From: Ashinkailepas kermadecensis
Taxonomy: Eukaryota; Arthropoda; Thecostraca; Neolepadidae
NCBI GenBank assembly: GCA_034440615.1
Contig: JAOTOM010005141.1
Location: forward strand, 434,001-498,000
Reading direction: 5' to 3'
DNA length: 64,000 bases
Position 1 is the first letter of the stretch. Every line of letters begins with the position of its first letter. A model generated the notes under the pieces. The model did not search any database. It was given only the letters and a program-made list of their open reading frames with translations, and was not told the origin of the DNA. Shown here piece after piece: positions 1 to 11,735 of the stretch. The translations under genes were made by a program, and so were the position numbers.

Positions 1-95
1 AGCGGCCGTCAGTCCTAACACAGACCGTGCCGGTGGGTGGTCCACCGTGCACCTCCGTAGCGGCCGTCAGTCCTAACACGGACCGTGCCGGCACG
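1..95. repeat. Partial 58-bp direct repeat at window edge
   Basis: A block beginning AGCGGCCGTCAGTCCTAACA at position 1 recurs at 59 with one A/G difference near base 22. The array may continue to the left of the window. Confidence 0.75.
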
Positions 96-212
96 CCGCC
101 CGGCCTGCCAGAGCCACGCGCCCGCGGTCACAAAGAGCCCACTTGTCACAGCTTCCTTATGCGGCGTTTGGTACGATGGCGGAGGCTTCGATAGTGGCTC
201 CGTTCCGGTAAA

Positions 213-515
213 AGCTGCGGACGCGCAGACTGCAGCAGGATAGCCGGAGGGTGTCCGAGATGGCGGAGACTCCACTAGCAGCTGCGGACGCGCAGACTAC
301 AGCAGGATAGCCGGAGGGTGTCGGAGATGGCAGAGGCTCCACCAGCAGCTGCGGACGCGCAGACTACAGCAGGATAGCCGGAGGGTGTCGGAGATGGCGG
401 AGGCTCCACTAGCAGCTGCGGACGCGCAGACTGCAGCAGGATGGCCGGAGGGTGTCGGAGATGGCGGAGGCTCCACTAGCAGCTGCGGACGCGCAGACTG
501 CAGCAGGATGGCCGG
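213..515. repeat. Minisatellite, ~67-bp unit, about 4.5 copies
   Basis: The unit start GCTGCGGACGCGCAGACT recurs at 213, 281, 348, 415 and 482, giving 67-68 bp spacing and only a few substitutions. Each unit carries AGATGGCGGAGGC, which resembles a YY1-type site. A diverged single copy of the CGCGCAGATTACAG part appears near 18410. Overlapping open frames on both strands here are repeat artefacts. Confidence 0.93.
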
Positions 516-661
516 ACTACTCACCAACACCGGAGCAGAGATCAGCTGCCAGCCAATCGGGGCTTACCTGAAACGCAAAGGAGCCTCGTGTGAACGCAGG
601 AACCAACATGGGCGTGAGGACCGCGCCGGTGACGCCACGGCTCGGACGTCACGTCACGCCG

Positions 662-684
662 CAGAGGTCACGGCGTGACCTCTG
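662..684. repeat. Perfect 23-bp palindrome
   Basis: CAGAGGTCACG and CGTGACCTCTG are exact reverse complements around a single central G. The arms contain the AGGTCA hexamer on both strands, that is, an everted nuclear-receptor-like pair of half-sites. Confidence 0.9.
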
Positions 685-723
685 TGCTCAGTGCGGTGCT
701 GGTCAGACACGGTTCGTGACGTG

Positions 724-741
724 GACGTGGACGTCCACGTC
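724..741. repeat. ACGT-centred 18-bp palindrome in a GTCCAC-rich tract
   Basis: GACGTGGACGTCCACGTC is its own reverse complement, and similar GTCCACGTCCAC text continues to about 770. The same GTCCACGTCCAC word is the core of the 20-bp array at 56.4-56.85 kb. Confidence 0.85.
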
Positions 742-952
742 ACGTCCACGTCCACGCGACGTGGACAAACGGCCGGCAGCCGGCGCAGCGCCAGCCGGTA
801 ATCGTCGGCCACGGACGCTCCGTCGCAGCGCCGCTCCGCAGGAAGCGGCGGCCACGGAAGGTGACGCCAGGTCGCGGCGACACAATCACGCCCACAACTC
901 ATCGCGCGCAATTCGGGGCAATGGCGCGAACCTGTCACGTGACTGCGTGACT

Positions 953-981
953 GCACGTCCGGCCAAGCTGGCCGGACGTGC
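953..981. repeat. Perfect hairpin, 13-bp arms and 3-nt loop
   Basis: GCACGTCCGGCCA is followed by AGC and then the exact reverse complement TGGCCGGACGTGC. A transcript would form a very stable GC-rich stem-loop. No function can be assigned. Confidence 0.9.
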
Positions 982-1325
982 ACCGATAACAAGAGCGTGA
1001 CCGCCGTTCGTAGTCGGCCCGTTGGGGAAGCTCTGTGTCGATTACGGCGCGCGGATGACACAGCGACAATGATGCCGCCGGTCGTATAGCGCTGGCCCGT
1101 GGGCACGTATCACGTAGCAGGGCGCGTCACCAAGCATATGCACTCCAGTCAGCCACAGCGGCGGCCCCACGCCGCCGCGTCGTCGCCGAGAAAGAGGACT
1201 GATGTAGCCGCGCCGGGCGGGCGGATCGTGGCCGGAGGTGACTATGTGCCGGAGAAGAGTGGTGGCGGTGGGCAGGCGTTTGTCCAGTGCGCCTGTGGCC
1301 AGCTGAGCCAACGCAGCGGCTCAGC

Positions 1326-1625
1326 TGATCTGTCGTGGTGATCTTCCGGGATCTGTCGTGGTGACCTTTCGGGATATGTCGTAGTGACCTTCCGAGATCT
1401 GTCGTGGTGACCTTCCTGGACATGTGGTTATCTCCCAAGGTCTGTCGTGGTGACGTCCTGAGGGGACTGTCGTGGTGACATCCCGAGGCCTGTCATAGTG
1501 ACCTCCCAAGGTCTGTCATGGTGACCTCCCGAGGCCTGCCGTGTGTGGTAACCTCCAGATGCTAGCCGTGGTGACATCCCGGGGCCTGCTGTGGTGACCT
1601 TTCGGATCTGACACGGTGGCCTCCT
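1326..1625. repeat. Degenerate 23-26-bp minisatellite
   Basis: TGTCGTGGTGACCTTCC-like units start at 1331, 1354, 1377 and 1400 (23-bp spacing) and then continue more loosely to about 1620. Many units carry TGACCT. Open frames on the minus strand here are repeat artefacts. Confidence 0.88.
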
Positions 1626-2767
1626 GGGGTCGGCGGTCGCGTCAACTGCCGAGGGAATCCAGCGAGACCTTTGAGTCAGGCGACCTCGATCCTCGACCCG
1701 CATCCTCCACTGCGGCGATGCCCTTGAAAGCGACAGGCAGAGAGTCCCTCAGGAGCCGGTAGCAGCATGAGTTGCTCCGGGACCGTCCGACTGCGCCGAA
1801 ATGCACGTGGCAGTGGCGGCAGGTGGCCAGGAGGCAGGTGGCGCATCTTCCAATCAGCGCTTATGGTCGCCGGGGGCACCGGCGTGGCTTGCTTTGTTCT
1901 GTCGTCATGCCAACGCTCGACTTAACGCCGCTGTTGTGCACGCCGAGCGCACCGTCGCGCGGCGCCGACAAATGCAAATCGGCGGCCGACAAAAAGCAGG
2001 AGAGCCATCGCACGTGAGTGGTGACAGCTTGGGAAAGGTCGATCACGCAGGCGAGCGTGGCTGTGGTTCCGGCCAGGCGGCAATAAATGTGAGAGCTGGA
2101 AACCATTGCAGATGCAATTAGCAGCGCAAGATTGTGCTACATCGACGCCAATGGCGAGCATGGCTGGACGATGCTGACTGGCCCCACGTGCGAGCACACA
2201 TCCCGGCGTTTCTCACATTTGTGAGGAAAACAGCAATTTGGAGATAGCCGGGAAATAAATGATAAGGGAGTCGTGGAAGGAGGGCAAAACTGATGCTAAT
2301 CGGTAGTACCGTCGTTTAATTAAAAGCTCTTAGAAGGGGTAATTACAGATATTATCTGGATCCCAATAAGCAGGAATTAACTTTAAAATGGGGTTTAATG
2401 GAGAAGGCGATCGCAGATAAATGGTTGGCTCAGGCGTTCAAACGCCTCCCATAATTGCGGATGCCTACCTTTTGTACACCGAATCTTAGGTGCTGAAAAC
2501 AAAGACAATGAAGTTGAAGTCCTAATGCATACATGCATACATCTAATAACTATGGACTAATTAGGTGTCCAAAAATATGCTGGACCGTCCATTAGGCTTC
2601 CTCTCTTTAGCGTCCGAATTTTGGGGCTTATCGAGCCAAAGGCGCAAAAAGAGAACCCTCTCGTGACCAATGGTGTCATCGGTATATTATAGCAAGTCTT
2701 TTGGGACCCATTGCTTGTTCATCAAACAAGATGATCTATGAACGTCATCCGTTAGCGGCCACTGAAC
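1626..2767. other. Unique interval without recognised gene
   Basis: The first part (to about 2200) is GC-rich and the rest AT-richer. No TE or protein similarity was recognised. It contains a motif-dense stretch listed separately as a possible regulatory element. Confidence 0.5.
1890..2520. promoter_or_regulatory. Candidate enhancer-like unique block
   Basis: This non-repetitive block contains an exact POU octamer ATGCAAAT near 1972, GCAATAAA near 2082, a TTTAATTAAAAG homeodomain-type site near 2316, GGTAATTACAG near 2338, and further TAAT cores. The motifs are seen directly. That they form a cis-regulatory module is inference, and base composition alone could produce some of them. Confidence 0.25.
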
Positions 2768-2990
2768 GTCAGCAGCTGCGATGAGACTATTTTCTGGGTG
2801 CTGACGTCAGCAGCTTCGATGATACTATTTTCTGGGTGCTGTCAGCAGCTGCGATGAGACTATTTTCTGGGTGCTGACGTCAGCAGCTGCGATGAGACTA
2901 TATTCTGGGTGCTGACGTCAGCAGCTGCGACGAGACTATTTTCTGGGAGCTGACGTCAGCAGCTGCGATGAGACTATTTCTTGGTGCTGA
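2768..2990. repeat. 38-bp minisatellite, 6 copies
   Basis: GTCAGCAGCTGCGATGAGAC starts at 2768, 2806, 2841, 2879, 2917 and 2955. One unit is 3 bp short. Unit junctions form the palindrome GCTGACGTCAGC. Confidence 0.93.
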
Positions 2991-3054
2991 CGAGATGTCT
3001 GTGGTGCAACCTGTATTGGCAGTCCTGTTCCGAACTCGTTTGGATTTCCCAGGT

Positions 3055-3262
3055 TCACATGATCTTGCGCTGATATTGATAGATACATCCAGATGCATAA
3101 CCTTGCGCAGATGCTGATATATATATATACTTGCGCAGACACTAACTAATGCAGCCAGATATCTAACCTTGCGCATGTGATGATAGATGCATCCAGATAT
3201 ATAACTTGCGCAGACACAAATGAATACATCCATATATCTAACCTTGCAAATATACTGACACG
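3055..3262. repeat. Degenerate ~48-bp repeat
   Basis: Units share CTTGCGCAGA followed by TGATAGAT and a ATCCAGATAT-type segment, with a short ATATAT run in one copy. About four diverged copies can be seen. Confidence 0.7.
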
Positions 3263-3414
3263 ACACATACAGGGGAATAATCTTGACAGATATTCTAAGA
3301 ACTGACGTAGGGCGAATACAGCGCCGGTCCTGGTGGGTGCGTCATAATGCCTGCAGGATAACCAATTGCCGATTATCTTAGTGCCTCGCCTGTACTATTT
3401 TCTGGCTGTGGTAT

Positions 3415-3640
3415 CGATCTCACGGTACCGGTGGTTCTGACCTGACGGCGTGGGTGGCACTGACCTGGTACTGCGGGTGGTACTGATATGACAGTGTGGG
3501 TGGTACTGACCTGACGGTGCGAGTGGTACTGACCTGAGAGTGCGGGTGGCACTGACCTGACAGTTCGGGTGGTACTGACCCAATAATAGTACCGGTGGTA
3601 CCGATCTGTCAGTGCCGGTGGTACTAACTCAATGACAGCG
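3415..3640. repeat. 23-bp minisatellite (GGGTGGTACTGACCTGAC)
   Basis: Units of GGGTGGTACTGACCTGACGG type recur every 23 bp or so between 3448 and 3590, with more diverged copies on both sides. Most units contain TGACCT. Confidence 0.88.
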
Positions 3641-4651
3641 ACTAAATGCATTGGATACGCAAGTATCTTTACGATCAGCCTGTGGTAAAGAGACACAAAA
3701 TCGCTCCTAGGTGATCATTAGCCTTCCAAAATGGTACACATGAACGATCGCTTGATCAACTCAGGACCTGTCTGCGGAGCAAAGCTGGCCAATGCCAACA
3801 CGTCAGTAGGACCTCAAACCCAAGCTGACCCAGGCGGCCGGGAGAGGTCATACCGGAGTGCCGCAGAAGGCCTGCGCTGGGCTCAGCGACTAATCCTCTT
3901 TCATTGGCGCCATTTCCGCCCAGCGTAGATCAGGTTCGCATCCAACATCCGTGTGCGCGATGACATGCTGGAATATAAGCGTGGGTTGCCAAACAGCCAG
4001 TAAGGCGCAATATTCGGAGCAAACAAGGGGTACAGTAATTTGGTGCCAAAGCAGGGAGTCGACAAAATAGCATAACAGCTGGCTGGCGCAGCAGAGGGCA
4101 GCCACCCCTCAGCGTGGGGCCGCCGTCGTACCAGCACGTGCACCGATGCCCGCCTCTCCCGCGTCTCCGTCCGTGCTGAACGTGCTGAACGTCGCGGCGG
4201 CCTAGAGAGCCGAAGTGAAACGCCGTCCGAAGATTGCCCGAGGCGCCAGATCGGGACGCAAATGGTCAGCAATCATCGTCCGTGTATGGAGGCAATTCCA
4301 GCGCTGTCGCAGACTGGCGGCGACCGATGAATGGGGAAATGCCGGATGGCATGTGCCGAATTTTCGCCGTGGTGCACGACCCTCACCGCGTTGCAGAGCT
4401 TTCTGCGCTGCTCTTGCACAGCGTGGTCGAGGAGCCAGGGAGGCAACAGCGGCACAGCGGCACAGCGGAACAGCTGCACAGCGCTGGTGCATTGCACACA
4501 CGCCGAATACCTACAACCGGCGTCCCACCGTGTCTGTCAGTCCGTGACCCTGCTGCACATGTCGATCTGGAGTTGGTCCGCGGTCACCACGACCACCTAG
4601 ACGTTACCGAAGTCCACTCCGAATGTCACCCACACCATGTGGTGGCACGCC
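3641..4651. other. Unique interval, GC-rich centre
   Basis: No gene was recognised. A short 9-bp-like run of GCACAGCG copies lies at about 4448-4490. Several overlapping frames of up to 180 codons span this part, but they run into the following minisatellite and show no recognisable domain. Confidence 0.5.
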
Positions 4652-4818
4652 GGTGGCGGGAGCGCAACCTTAGTGGCGGGAGCAGGGCCGCAGTGGCGGG
4701 AGCGCAGCCGCAGTGGCGGGAGCGCAGCCTCAGTGGCGGGAGCGCAGCCTCAGTGGCGGGAGCGCAGCCCCAGTGACGGGAGCGCAGCCTCAGTGGCTGG
4801 AGCGCGGCCGCAGTGGTG
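4652..4818. repeat. 20-bp minisatellite
   Basis: CAGTGGCGGGAGCGCAGCCT repeats every 20 bp, about 8 copies with few substitutions. Confidence 0.92.
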
Positions 4819-5635
4819 TGACGTTAATACGGCCAATCTGTCAAGCCAACGCCAGCTCACTCGCGACGTCCGCGGGCCCCAGATAATTATGTACATTTTT
4901 GCCATTCGACAGGCAATTTGGCACATTCGCCAGAATATCGCCAGCAATCCGCAACTGTAAACAACCTAGCCTGCTCCAGAAAGAGAAAGGGACACAGAAA
5001 ACTATGCATGTGAAAGTAGAGAACACATGTTGCCAATGGTATTGACAACAGCAGAAGCTGCCAATATCGATATCGAGAGCAAAAGTGAGCTCACGTTTGG
5101 CTCATTAAACTAGTAACTTTGCTTAATTGTCCTCAGAATCTATTAAATCCACAACGGGCTTGGAGGCATGAGTAGCATGGTTCCAAATGCCATGAAGTGG
5201 TGGAGTCAAGCAACCAGTTGGCTCGTGGCTGAGTAGGATAGTGAATTGTATTATCCCCCAACCCCAAAGACACATGCTTTTGTTTCCCTGTGCGCTTCCT
5301 GTAAAGTGACGTGATAAAATTATGCGTGATAAATATCGCTCATGGTGACGTGGGCGGGTTTTTCAACCTCTGGACGACACTGACGATTTTCGGATGGGGA
5401 CGGGGTGGGGGCGGGGCAGAGGACTGACCAGCACGTGCTCCATCACAATCGTCGCACCGGGCCGTCACAGGGCCGTCACGGGCCGACGGCCGGCGACAGG
5501 TCGGCGCGTGTGGCGCTCGGCCGGCCCGCTGACCGCTGTCGGCCGCGTGCCGACAGTCGGCGACGACGCACGTCGACACCGACTGTGTCGCCAACGGCCA
5601 GCCGCCAGGCGCCAGCCGGGCGCCAGCCGAGGGCG
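4819..5635. other. Unique interval without recognised gene
   Basis: AT-rich to about 5340, then sharply GC-rich with repeated GGCCGTCACGGGCCG-like text at 5460-5560. No coding or TE similarity was recognised. Confidence 0.5.
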
Positions 5636-5639
5636 GCAG

Positions 5640-6128
5640 CCGCCAGGAGCCAGCCCCGGCGCGGCCGCGGCGTCAGCCGCCAGGCGGCCAGCGGCCAGTC
5701 GCCAGAGCGGCCAGTCGCCAGGGCGGCCAGTCGCCAGAGCGGCCAGCCGCCAGAACAGCCAGTCGCCAGGGCGGCCAGTCGCCAGGGCGGCCAGTCGCCA
5801 GAGCGGCCAGTCGCCAGGGCGGCCAGTCGCCAGAGCGGCCAGTCGCCAGGGCGGCCAGTCGCCAGAGCGGCCAGTCGCCAGAGCGGCCAGTCGCCAGAGC
5901 GGCCAGTCGCCAGAGCGGCCAGCCGCCAGAGCAGCCAGTCGCCAGAGCGGCCAGTCGCCAGAGCGGCCAGTCGCCAGAGCGGCCAGTCGCCAGAGCGGCC
6001 AGCCGCCAGAGCGGCCAGTCGCCAGAGCGGCCAGTCGCCAGAGCGGCCAGCCGCCAGAGCAGCCAGTCGCCAGAGCGGCCAGCCGCCAGAGCGGCCAGTC
6101 GCCAGAGCGGCCAGCCGCCAGAGCGACC
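5640..6128. repeat. 16-bp minisatellite, ~28 copies
   Basis: The unit is CGGCCAGTCGCCAGAG. Because 16 is not a multiple of 3 and the unit lacks stops, frames on both strands stay open for 220-257 codons. The apparent proteins made of QSGQSPERPVARAASR-type repeats are therefore artefacts. Confidence 0.95.
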
Positions 6129-6164
6129 GACACCCTCGCCGGCCCACGCCGCGTCACCACGTCA

Positions 6165-6335
6165 TGACGGCGTGACGTCACGAAGTGGTGACGTCACGCC
6201 GTGGTGTGATGTGACGCGACGTGGTGATGTGGTGACGTCTGATGACCTGGTGACGTCACGCCGTGGTGTGATGTGACGCGACGTGGTGATGTGGTGACGT
6301 CGTGATGACCTGGTGACGTCGTGACGTCGTGGGTG
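6165..6335. repeat. ~61-bp TGACGTCAC-rich repeat
   Basis: TGGTGACGTCACGCCGTGG starts at 6187 and 6248, followed in each by GATGTGACGCGACGTGG. A third, shortened copy follows. Eight or more TGACGTC words sit in 170 bp. Confidence 0.85.
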
Positions 6336-6409
6336 GACACGAGGCTAACGTTCCTCAACACATGAGTTGGATGCATATGTCGTGATTGTGTGTCACTGAT
6401 ACGAGAACA

Positions 6410-6940
6410 CTGCCGTAGGTGATGTGGGCAGCGTAAGAGAGGCCGACAGGTAGCGTAGGCAGCGTCGGAAAGGCCGGCATGTAGCGTAGGCAGCGTCGGA
6501 GAGGCCGGCATCTGGTGTAGGCAGCGCATGAGAAGCTGATAGGCAGCGTAGACAGCGTAGGAGAGGCCGGTAGGTAGCGTAGGAGTTGCCGACAGGTAGT
6601 GTAGGCAGCGTAGGAGAAGCCAACAGGTAGTGTAGGCAGCGTAGGAGATGCCGATAGGTAGCGTAGGCAGCGTAGGAGATGCCGATAGGTAGCGTAGGCA
6701 GCGTAGGAGAGGCTGACAGGTATTGTAGGCAGCGTAGGAGAGGCCGGTAGGTAGCGTAAGCAGCGCATGAGAAGTCGACAGGTTGCGTAGTCAGCGTATG
6801 AGTAACCGGCAGGTAGCGTAGGTAGTGTAGGAGGGGCAGGCAGTTAGCGTAGGTAGCATAGGAGAAGTCCGCAGGTGGCGTAGGCCGCCTCGGAGAGGCC
6901 GGTAGGTGTGCGTAGGTAGCATAAGACAGAGGCCAGTAGG
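6410..6940. repeat. ~31-bp minisatellite
   Basis: AGGTAGCGTAGGCAGCGTAG with a variable GAGAGGCCG or GAGATGCCG part recurs about every 31 bp, some 16 copies, becoming degenerate at the right end. Confidence 0.92.
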
Positions 6941-7589
6941 GAGCATTACAAGCACTGTGCTAGTGTAATCAATCATACCGATGCATTGCTGCCTTATCTC
7001 CATTGCAATGCGGAATTGAGACATCAAACAAAAGTGCATGGTCACTATGCTTATGCGTCCACACACAGGTGAGGTTCACTATGACCATACAATGCTATTA
7101 TTCCAATTTCTGGTTAATGATTCTGGTCTGAACATGACCCACAACGGAAGTTCAAGAAATTCGGGTCATGCTATAGCGCACATGAAGAAATAGAAGGCCA
7201 TGCTACGCAGGTAAAAGAGCATATATCTGTTGGTACAAATGTAAGTAAAACAAGCAGGTACGCATATTCCTCGCTGTGGACGGGATAGTGCTGTCCAACT
7301 ACAACTACGTCAACTACACTCTGACCGCACCAACCAAATGTCACCTACAGCTCCATATCCTGGCGGGAATCCTGTCACAATCGGAGGAAGGTGGCTGCAC
7401 GGCCGGTGCACCTGTGCACAGTGCAGTGACCTCGGCGACAGGTCAGGCACGAACCGTGCACGGACGTGGCGTCACAAATCCACCAGTTCTCGCCGACTGG
7501 CATCGCACGTTCGGCACGAGCGTCGAGCCCAACTCATCCACAGGTTGAAGAAGTTATTGTGCACTGGCATTGTGCACCGTCACCGACCA
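6941..7589. other. Unique interval without recognised gene
   Basis: Nothing recognised. The right end (7545-7600) grades into the 55-bp array through GTGCACCGTCACCGAC-type copies. Confidence 0.5.
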
Positions 7590-9893
7590 TTAGCCACTGC
7601 CATTGTGCACCGTCACCGACTATCAGCTGTGGGTCGGTGGTGACAGTGCAGTGGGAGGCTGTGTCCGTCACCGACCATCAGCTGTGGGTCAGTGGTGACA
7701 GTACAGTGGGAGGCTGTGTCCGTCACCGACCATCAGCTGTGGGTCAGTGGTGACAGTACAGTGGGAGGTTGTGTCCGTCACCGACTATCAGCTGTGGGTC
7801 AGTGGTGACAGTACAGTGGGAGGCTGTGTCCGTCACCGACCATCAGCTGTGGGTCAGTGGTGACAGTGCAGTTGGAGGCTGTGGGTCAGTGGTGACAGTA
7901 CAGTGGGAGGCTGTGTCCGTCACCGACCATCAGCTGTGGGTCAGTGGTGACAGTACAGTGGGAGGCTGTGGGTCGGTGGTGACAGTACAGTGGGAGGCTG
8001 TGTCCGTCACCGACCATCAGCTGTGGGTCAGTGGTGACAGTGCAGTGGGAGGTTGTGTCCGTCACCGACTATCAGCTGTGGGTCAGTGGTGACAGTACAG
8101 TGGGAGGCTGTGTCCGTCACCGACCATCAGCTGTGGGTCAGTGGTGACAGTACAGTGGGAGGCTGTGTCCGTCACCGACCATCAGCTGTGGGTCAGTGGT
8201 GACAGTACAGTGGGAGGCTGTGTCCGTCACCGACCATCAGCTGTGGGTCAGTGGTGACAGTACAGTGGGAGGCTGTGTCCGTCACCGACCATCAGCTGTG
8301 GGTCAGTGGTGACAGTACAGTGGGAGGTTGTGTCCGTCACCGACCATCAGCTGTGGGTCAGTGGTGACAGTACAGTGGGAGGCTGTGTCCGTCACCGACC
8401 ATCAGCTGTGGGTCAGTGGTGACAGTACAGTGGGAGGTTGTGTCCGTCACCGACCATCAGCTGTGGGTCAGTGGTGACAGTGCAGTGGGAGGCTGTGTCC
8501 GTCACCGACCATCAGCTGTGGGTCAGTGGTGACAGTACAGTGGGAGGCTGTGTCCGTCACCGACCATCAGCTGTGGGTCAGTGGTGACAGTACAGTGGGA
8601 GGCTGTGTCCGTCACCGACCATCAGCTGTGGGTCAGTGGTGACAGTACAGTGGGAGGTTGTGTCCGTCACCGACCATCAGCTGTGGGTCAGTGGTGACAG
8701 TACAGTGGGAGGCTGTGTCCGTCACCGACCATCAGCTGTGGGTCAGTGGTGACAGTACAGTGGGAGGTTGTGTCCGTCACCGACCATCAGCTGTGGGTCA
8801 GTGGTGACAGTGCAGTGGGAGGCTGTGTCCGTCACCGACCATCAGCTGTGGGTCAGTGGTGACAGTGCAGTACAGTGGGAGGTTGTGTCCGTCACCGACC
8901 ATCAGCTGTGGGTCAGTGGTGACAGTGCAGTACAGTGGGAGGTTGTGTCCGTCACCGACCATCAGCTGTGGGTCAGTGGTGACAGTGCAGTGGGATCAGC
9001 TGTGGGTCAGTGGTGACAGTACAGTGGGAGGCTATGTCCGTCACCGACCATCAGCTGTGGGTCAGTGGTGACAGTACAGTGGGAGGCTGTGTCCGTCACC
9101 GACCATCAGCTGTGGGTCAGTGGTGACAGTGCAGTGGGAGGCTGTGTCCGTCACCGACTATCAGCTGTGGGTCAGTGGTGACAGTGCAGTGGGAGGCTGT
9201 GTCCGTCACCGACCATCAGCTGTGGGTCAGTGGTGACAGTACAGTGGGAGGCTGTGTCCGTCACCGACCATCAGCTGTGGGTCAGTGGTGACTGTACAGT
9301 GGGAGGCTGTGTCCGTCACCGACCATCAGCTGTGGGTCAGTGGTGACAGTGCAGTGGGAGGCTGTGTCCGTCACCGACTATCAGCTGTGGGTCAGTGGTG
9401 ACAGTACAGTGGGAGGCTGTGTCCGTCACCGACCATCAGCTGTGGGTCAGTGGTGACTGTACAGTGGGAGGTTGTGTCCGTCACCGACCATCAGCTGTGG
9501 GTCAGTGGTGACAGTACAGTGGGAGGCTGTGTCCGTCACCGACCATCAGCTGTGGGTCAGTGGTGACAGTACAGTGGGATCAGCTGTGGGTCAGTGGTGA
9601 CAGTACAGTGGGAGGCTGTGTCCGTCACCGACCATCAGCTGTGGGTCAGTGGTGACAGTGCAGTGGGAGGCTGTGTCCGTCACCGACTATCAGCTGTGGG
9701 GCAGTGGTGACAGTGCAGTGGGAGGTTGTGTCCGTCACCGACCATCAGCTGTGGGTCAGTGGTGACAGTGCAGTGGGAGGCTGTGTCCGTCACCGACTAT
9801 CAGCTGTGGGTCAGTGGTGACAGTACAGTGGGAGGCTGTGTCCGTCACCGACCATCAGCTGTGGGGGTCAGTGGTGACAGTGCAGTGGGAGGC
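7590..9893. repeat. Large 55-bp minisatellite, ~41 copies
   Basis: Units run TGTCCGTCACCGACCATCAG, CTGTGGGTCAGTGGTGACAG, TACAGTGGGAGGC. Spacing is exactly 55 bp over most of the array. A/G at TACAGT/TGCAGT and C/T at GGCTGT/GGTTGT vary between units. Some units carry an internal 5-bp TGCAG insertion (near 8868 and 8928) or a shortcut deletion joining GTGGGA to TCAGCTG (8990, 9575). Such variants are useful for mapping unit exchange. Confidence 0.97.
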
Positions 9894-10440
9894 TGTGTTT
9901 CCTTGATCTGGCATGATGTACTGTGGTCATTTCGCTCCATCAAAACCGTTTCGAGGGTTCAACTTGGTCTCGATGCATAAAAACATACTAGACTCGGCAC
10001 ATGTCAAGAGCCGCTCCCACTGCAGTTTTGGACACTGACGGACTTCGACTGCTGTATTAACCCGCGCCGTCTCTCCGGTCAGATCCTCACACACTGTCTC
10101 GGGAGGAGAGGGGGGGGGGAGGGAATGGGTTGCTTAAAGTCCCCATCTAACTTCCAAACTATGCGTTACACGAAAATCAACGAGGTACCACCCTCGCCCT
10201 CGCCCAATAGGGTTAGAAAATGGTCTTAGTTTTGAGTTTGTGACACTTTTGAAAATAAAAATGTTGGTTTTGGGGGAAATATACGTTCCAAACATTTTAT
10301 ATCGGCATATTAGGGTAGTTTCATGGAGTATGGTAGCATCATGTTATCGCGAACATGCAGCAATTCTGGTCATGACTACGCATGGCGCAGGATATCCCTG
10401 TTCCCCTCTGGTGACCAAGTGCGCGACTCTGTTGCCAGCC
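9894..10440. other. Unique interval without recognised gene
   Basis: No TE or coding similarity was recognised. It contains a short G-run near 10110. Confidence 0.5.
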
Positions 10441-11440
10441 GCCGTGACCTGACAGGTAATCAGACGTCATGACCTGCCAGGTAATCAGACGTCATGACCT
10501 GCCAAGTAATCAGACGTCATGACCTGCCAGGTAATCAGACGTCATGACCTGCCAGGTAATCAGACGTCATGACCTGCCAAATAATCAGACGTCATGACCT
10601 GCCAAGTAATCAGACGTCATGACCTGCCAGGTAATCAGACGTCATGACCTGCCAGGTAATCAGACGTGATGACCTGCAAAGTAATCAGACGTCATGACCT
10701 GCCAGGTAATCAGACGTCATGACCTGCCAAGTAATCAGACGTCATGACCTGCCAGGTAATCAGACGTGATGACCTGCCAAGTAATCAGACGTCATGACCT
10801 GCCAGGTAATCAGACGTCATGACCTGCCAGGTAATCAGACGTCATGACCTGCCAGGTAATCAGACGTCATGACCTGCCAGGTAATCAGACGTCATGACCT
10901 GCCAGGTAATCAGACGTCATGACCTGCCAGGTAATCAGACGTCATGACCTGCCAGGTAATCAGACGTCATGACCTGCAAAGTAATCAGACGTCATGACCT
11001 GCCAGGTAATCAGACGTGATGACCTGCCAAGTAATCAGACATCATGACCTGCCAGGTAATCAGACGTCATGACCTGCCAAGTAATCAGACGTCATGACCT
11101 GCCAGGTAATCAGACGTCATGACCTGCCAGGTAATCAGACGTCATGACCTGCCAGGTAATCAGACGTCATGACCTGCCAAGTAATCAGACGTCATGACCT
11201 GCCAAGTAATCAGACGTCATGACCTGCCAGGTAATCAGACGTCATGACCTGCCAAGTAATCAGACGCCATGACCTGCCAGGTAATCAGACGTCATGACCT
11301 GCCAGGTAATCAGACGTGATGACCTGCCAAGTAATCAGACGTCATGACCTGCCAGGTAATCAGACGTCATGACCTGCCAAATAATCAGACGCCATGACCT
11401 GCCAGGTAATCAGACGTCTTGACCTGCCAGGTCATCAGTC
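10441..11440. repeat. 25-bp minisatellite, ~39 copies
   Basis: GACCTGCCAGGTAATCAGAC plus GTCAT repeats every 25 bp with near-perfect homogeneity. The main variants are CCAGG/CCAAG, GTCAT/GTGAT and occasional CAAAG. Each unit contains ATGACCTG and GACGTCAT. Confidence 0.97.
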
Positions 11441-11599
11441 AGCACAGCTTGTCACGTGACCAGTCGTCATGCTGTCAGGTGATCAGGCCATCATATTTCG
11501 GAGCGTGTGCAAACATCTTCTGAACATGTACACTATGCGGTGCATATCCACTGCAGTGTCGTTCGGCTCACGCCCAACTATGCATAGAGTTGGGCTGCG

Positions 11600-11735
11600 C
11601 CACTGCCCACAGTGCACTGCACACAGCACTGCCCACAGTGCACTGCACACAGCACTGCCCACAGTGCACTGCACACAGCACTGCCCACAGTGCACTGCAC
11701 ACCGCGCTGCTCACAGTGCACTGCACAACGAGTTC
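11600..11735. repeat. 26-bp minisatellite, 5 copies
   Basis: ACTGCCCACAGTGCACTGCA recurs every 26 bp from 11602. The unit contains the palindrome CAGTGCACTG. Confidence 0.93.

Larger units (their letters stand above)
516..1325. other. GC-rich unique spacer with several palindromes
   Basis: No coding similarity was recognised. The interval is CpG-rich and holds three clear palindromes, listed separately. GTCACG-type strings are frequent. Confidence 0.6.

Noticed and set aside
5394..6181. Four overlapping 223-257-codon frames
   Set aside because: All are frames of the 16-bp array.
10441..11440. CRISPR-like array (25-bp regular repeats)
   Set aside because: There are no unique spacers; it is a continuous head-to-tail minisatellite in a eukaryotic context.
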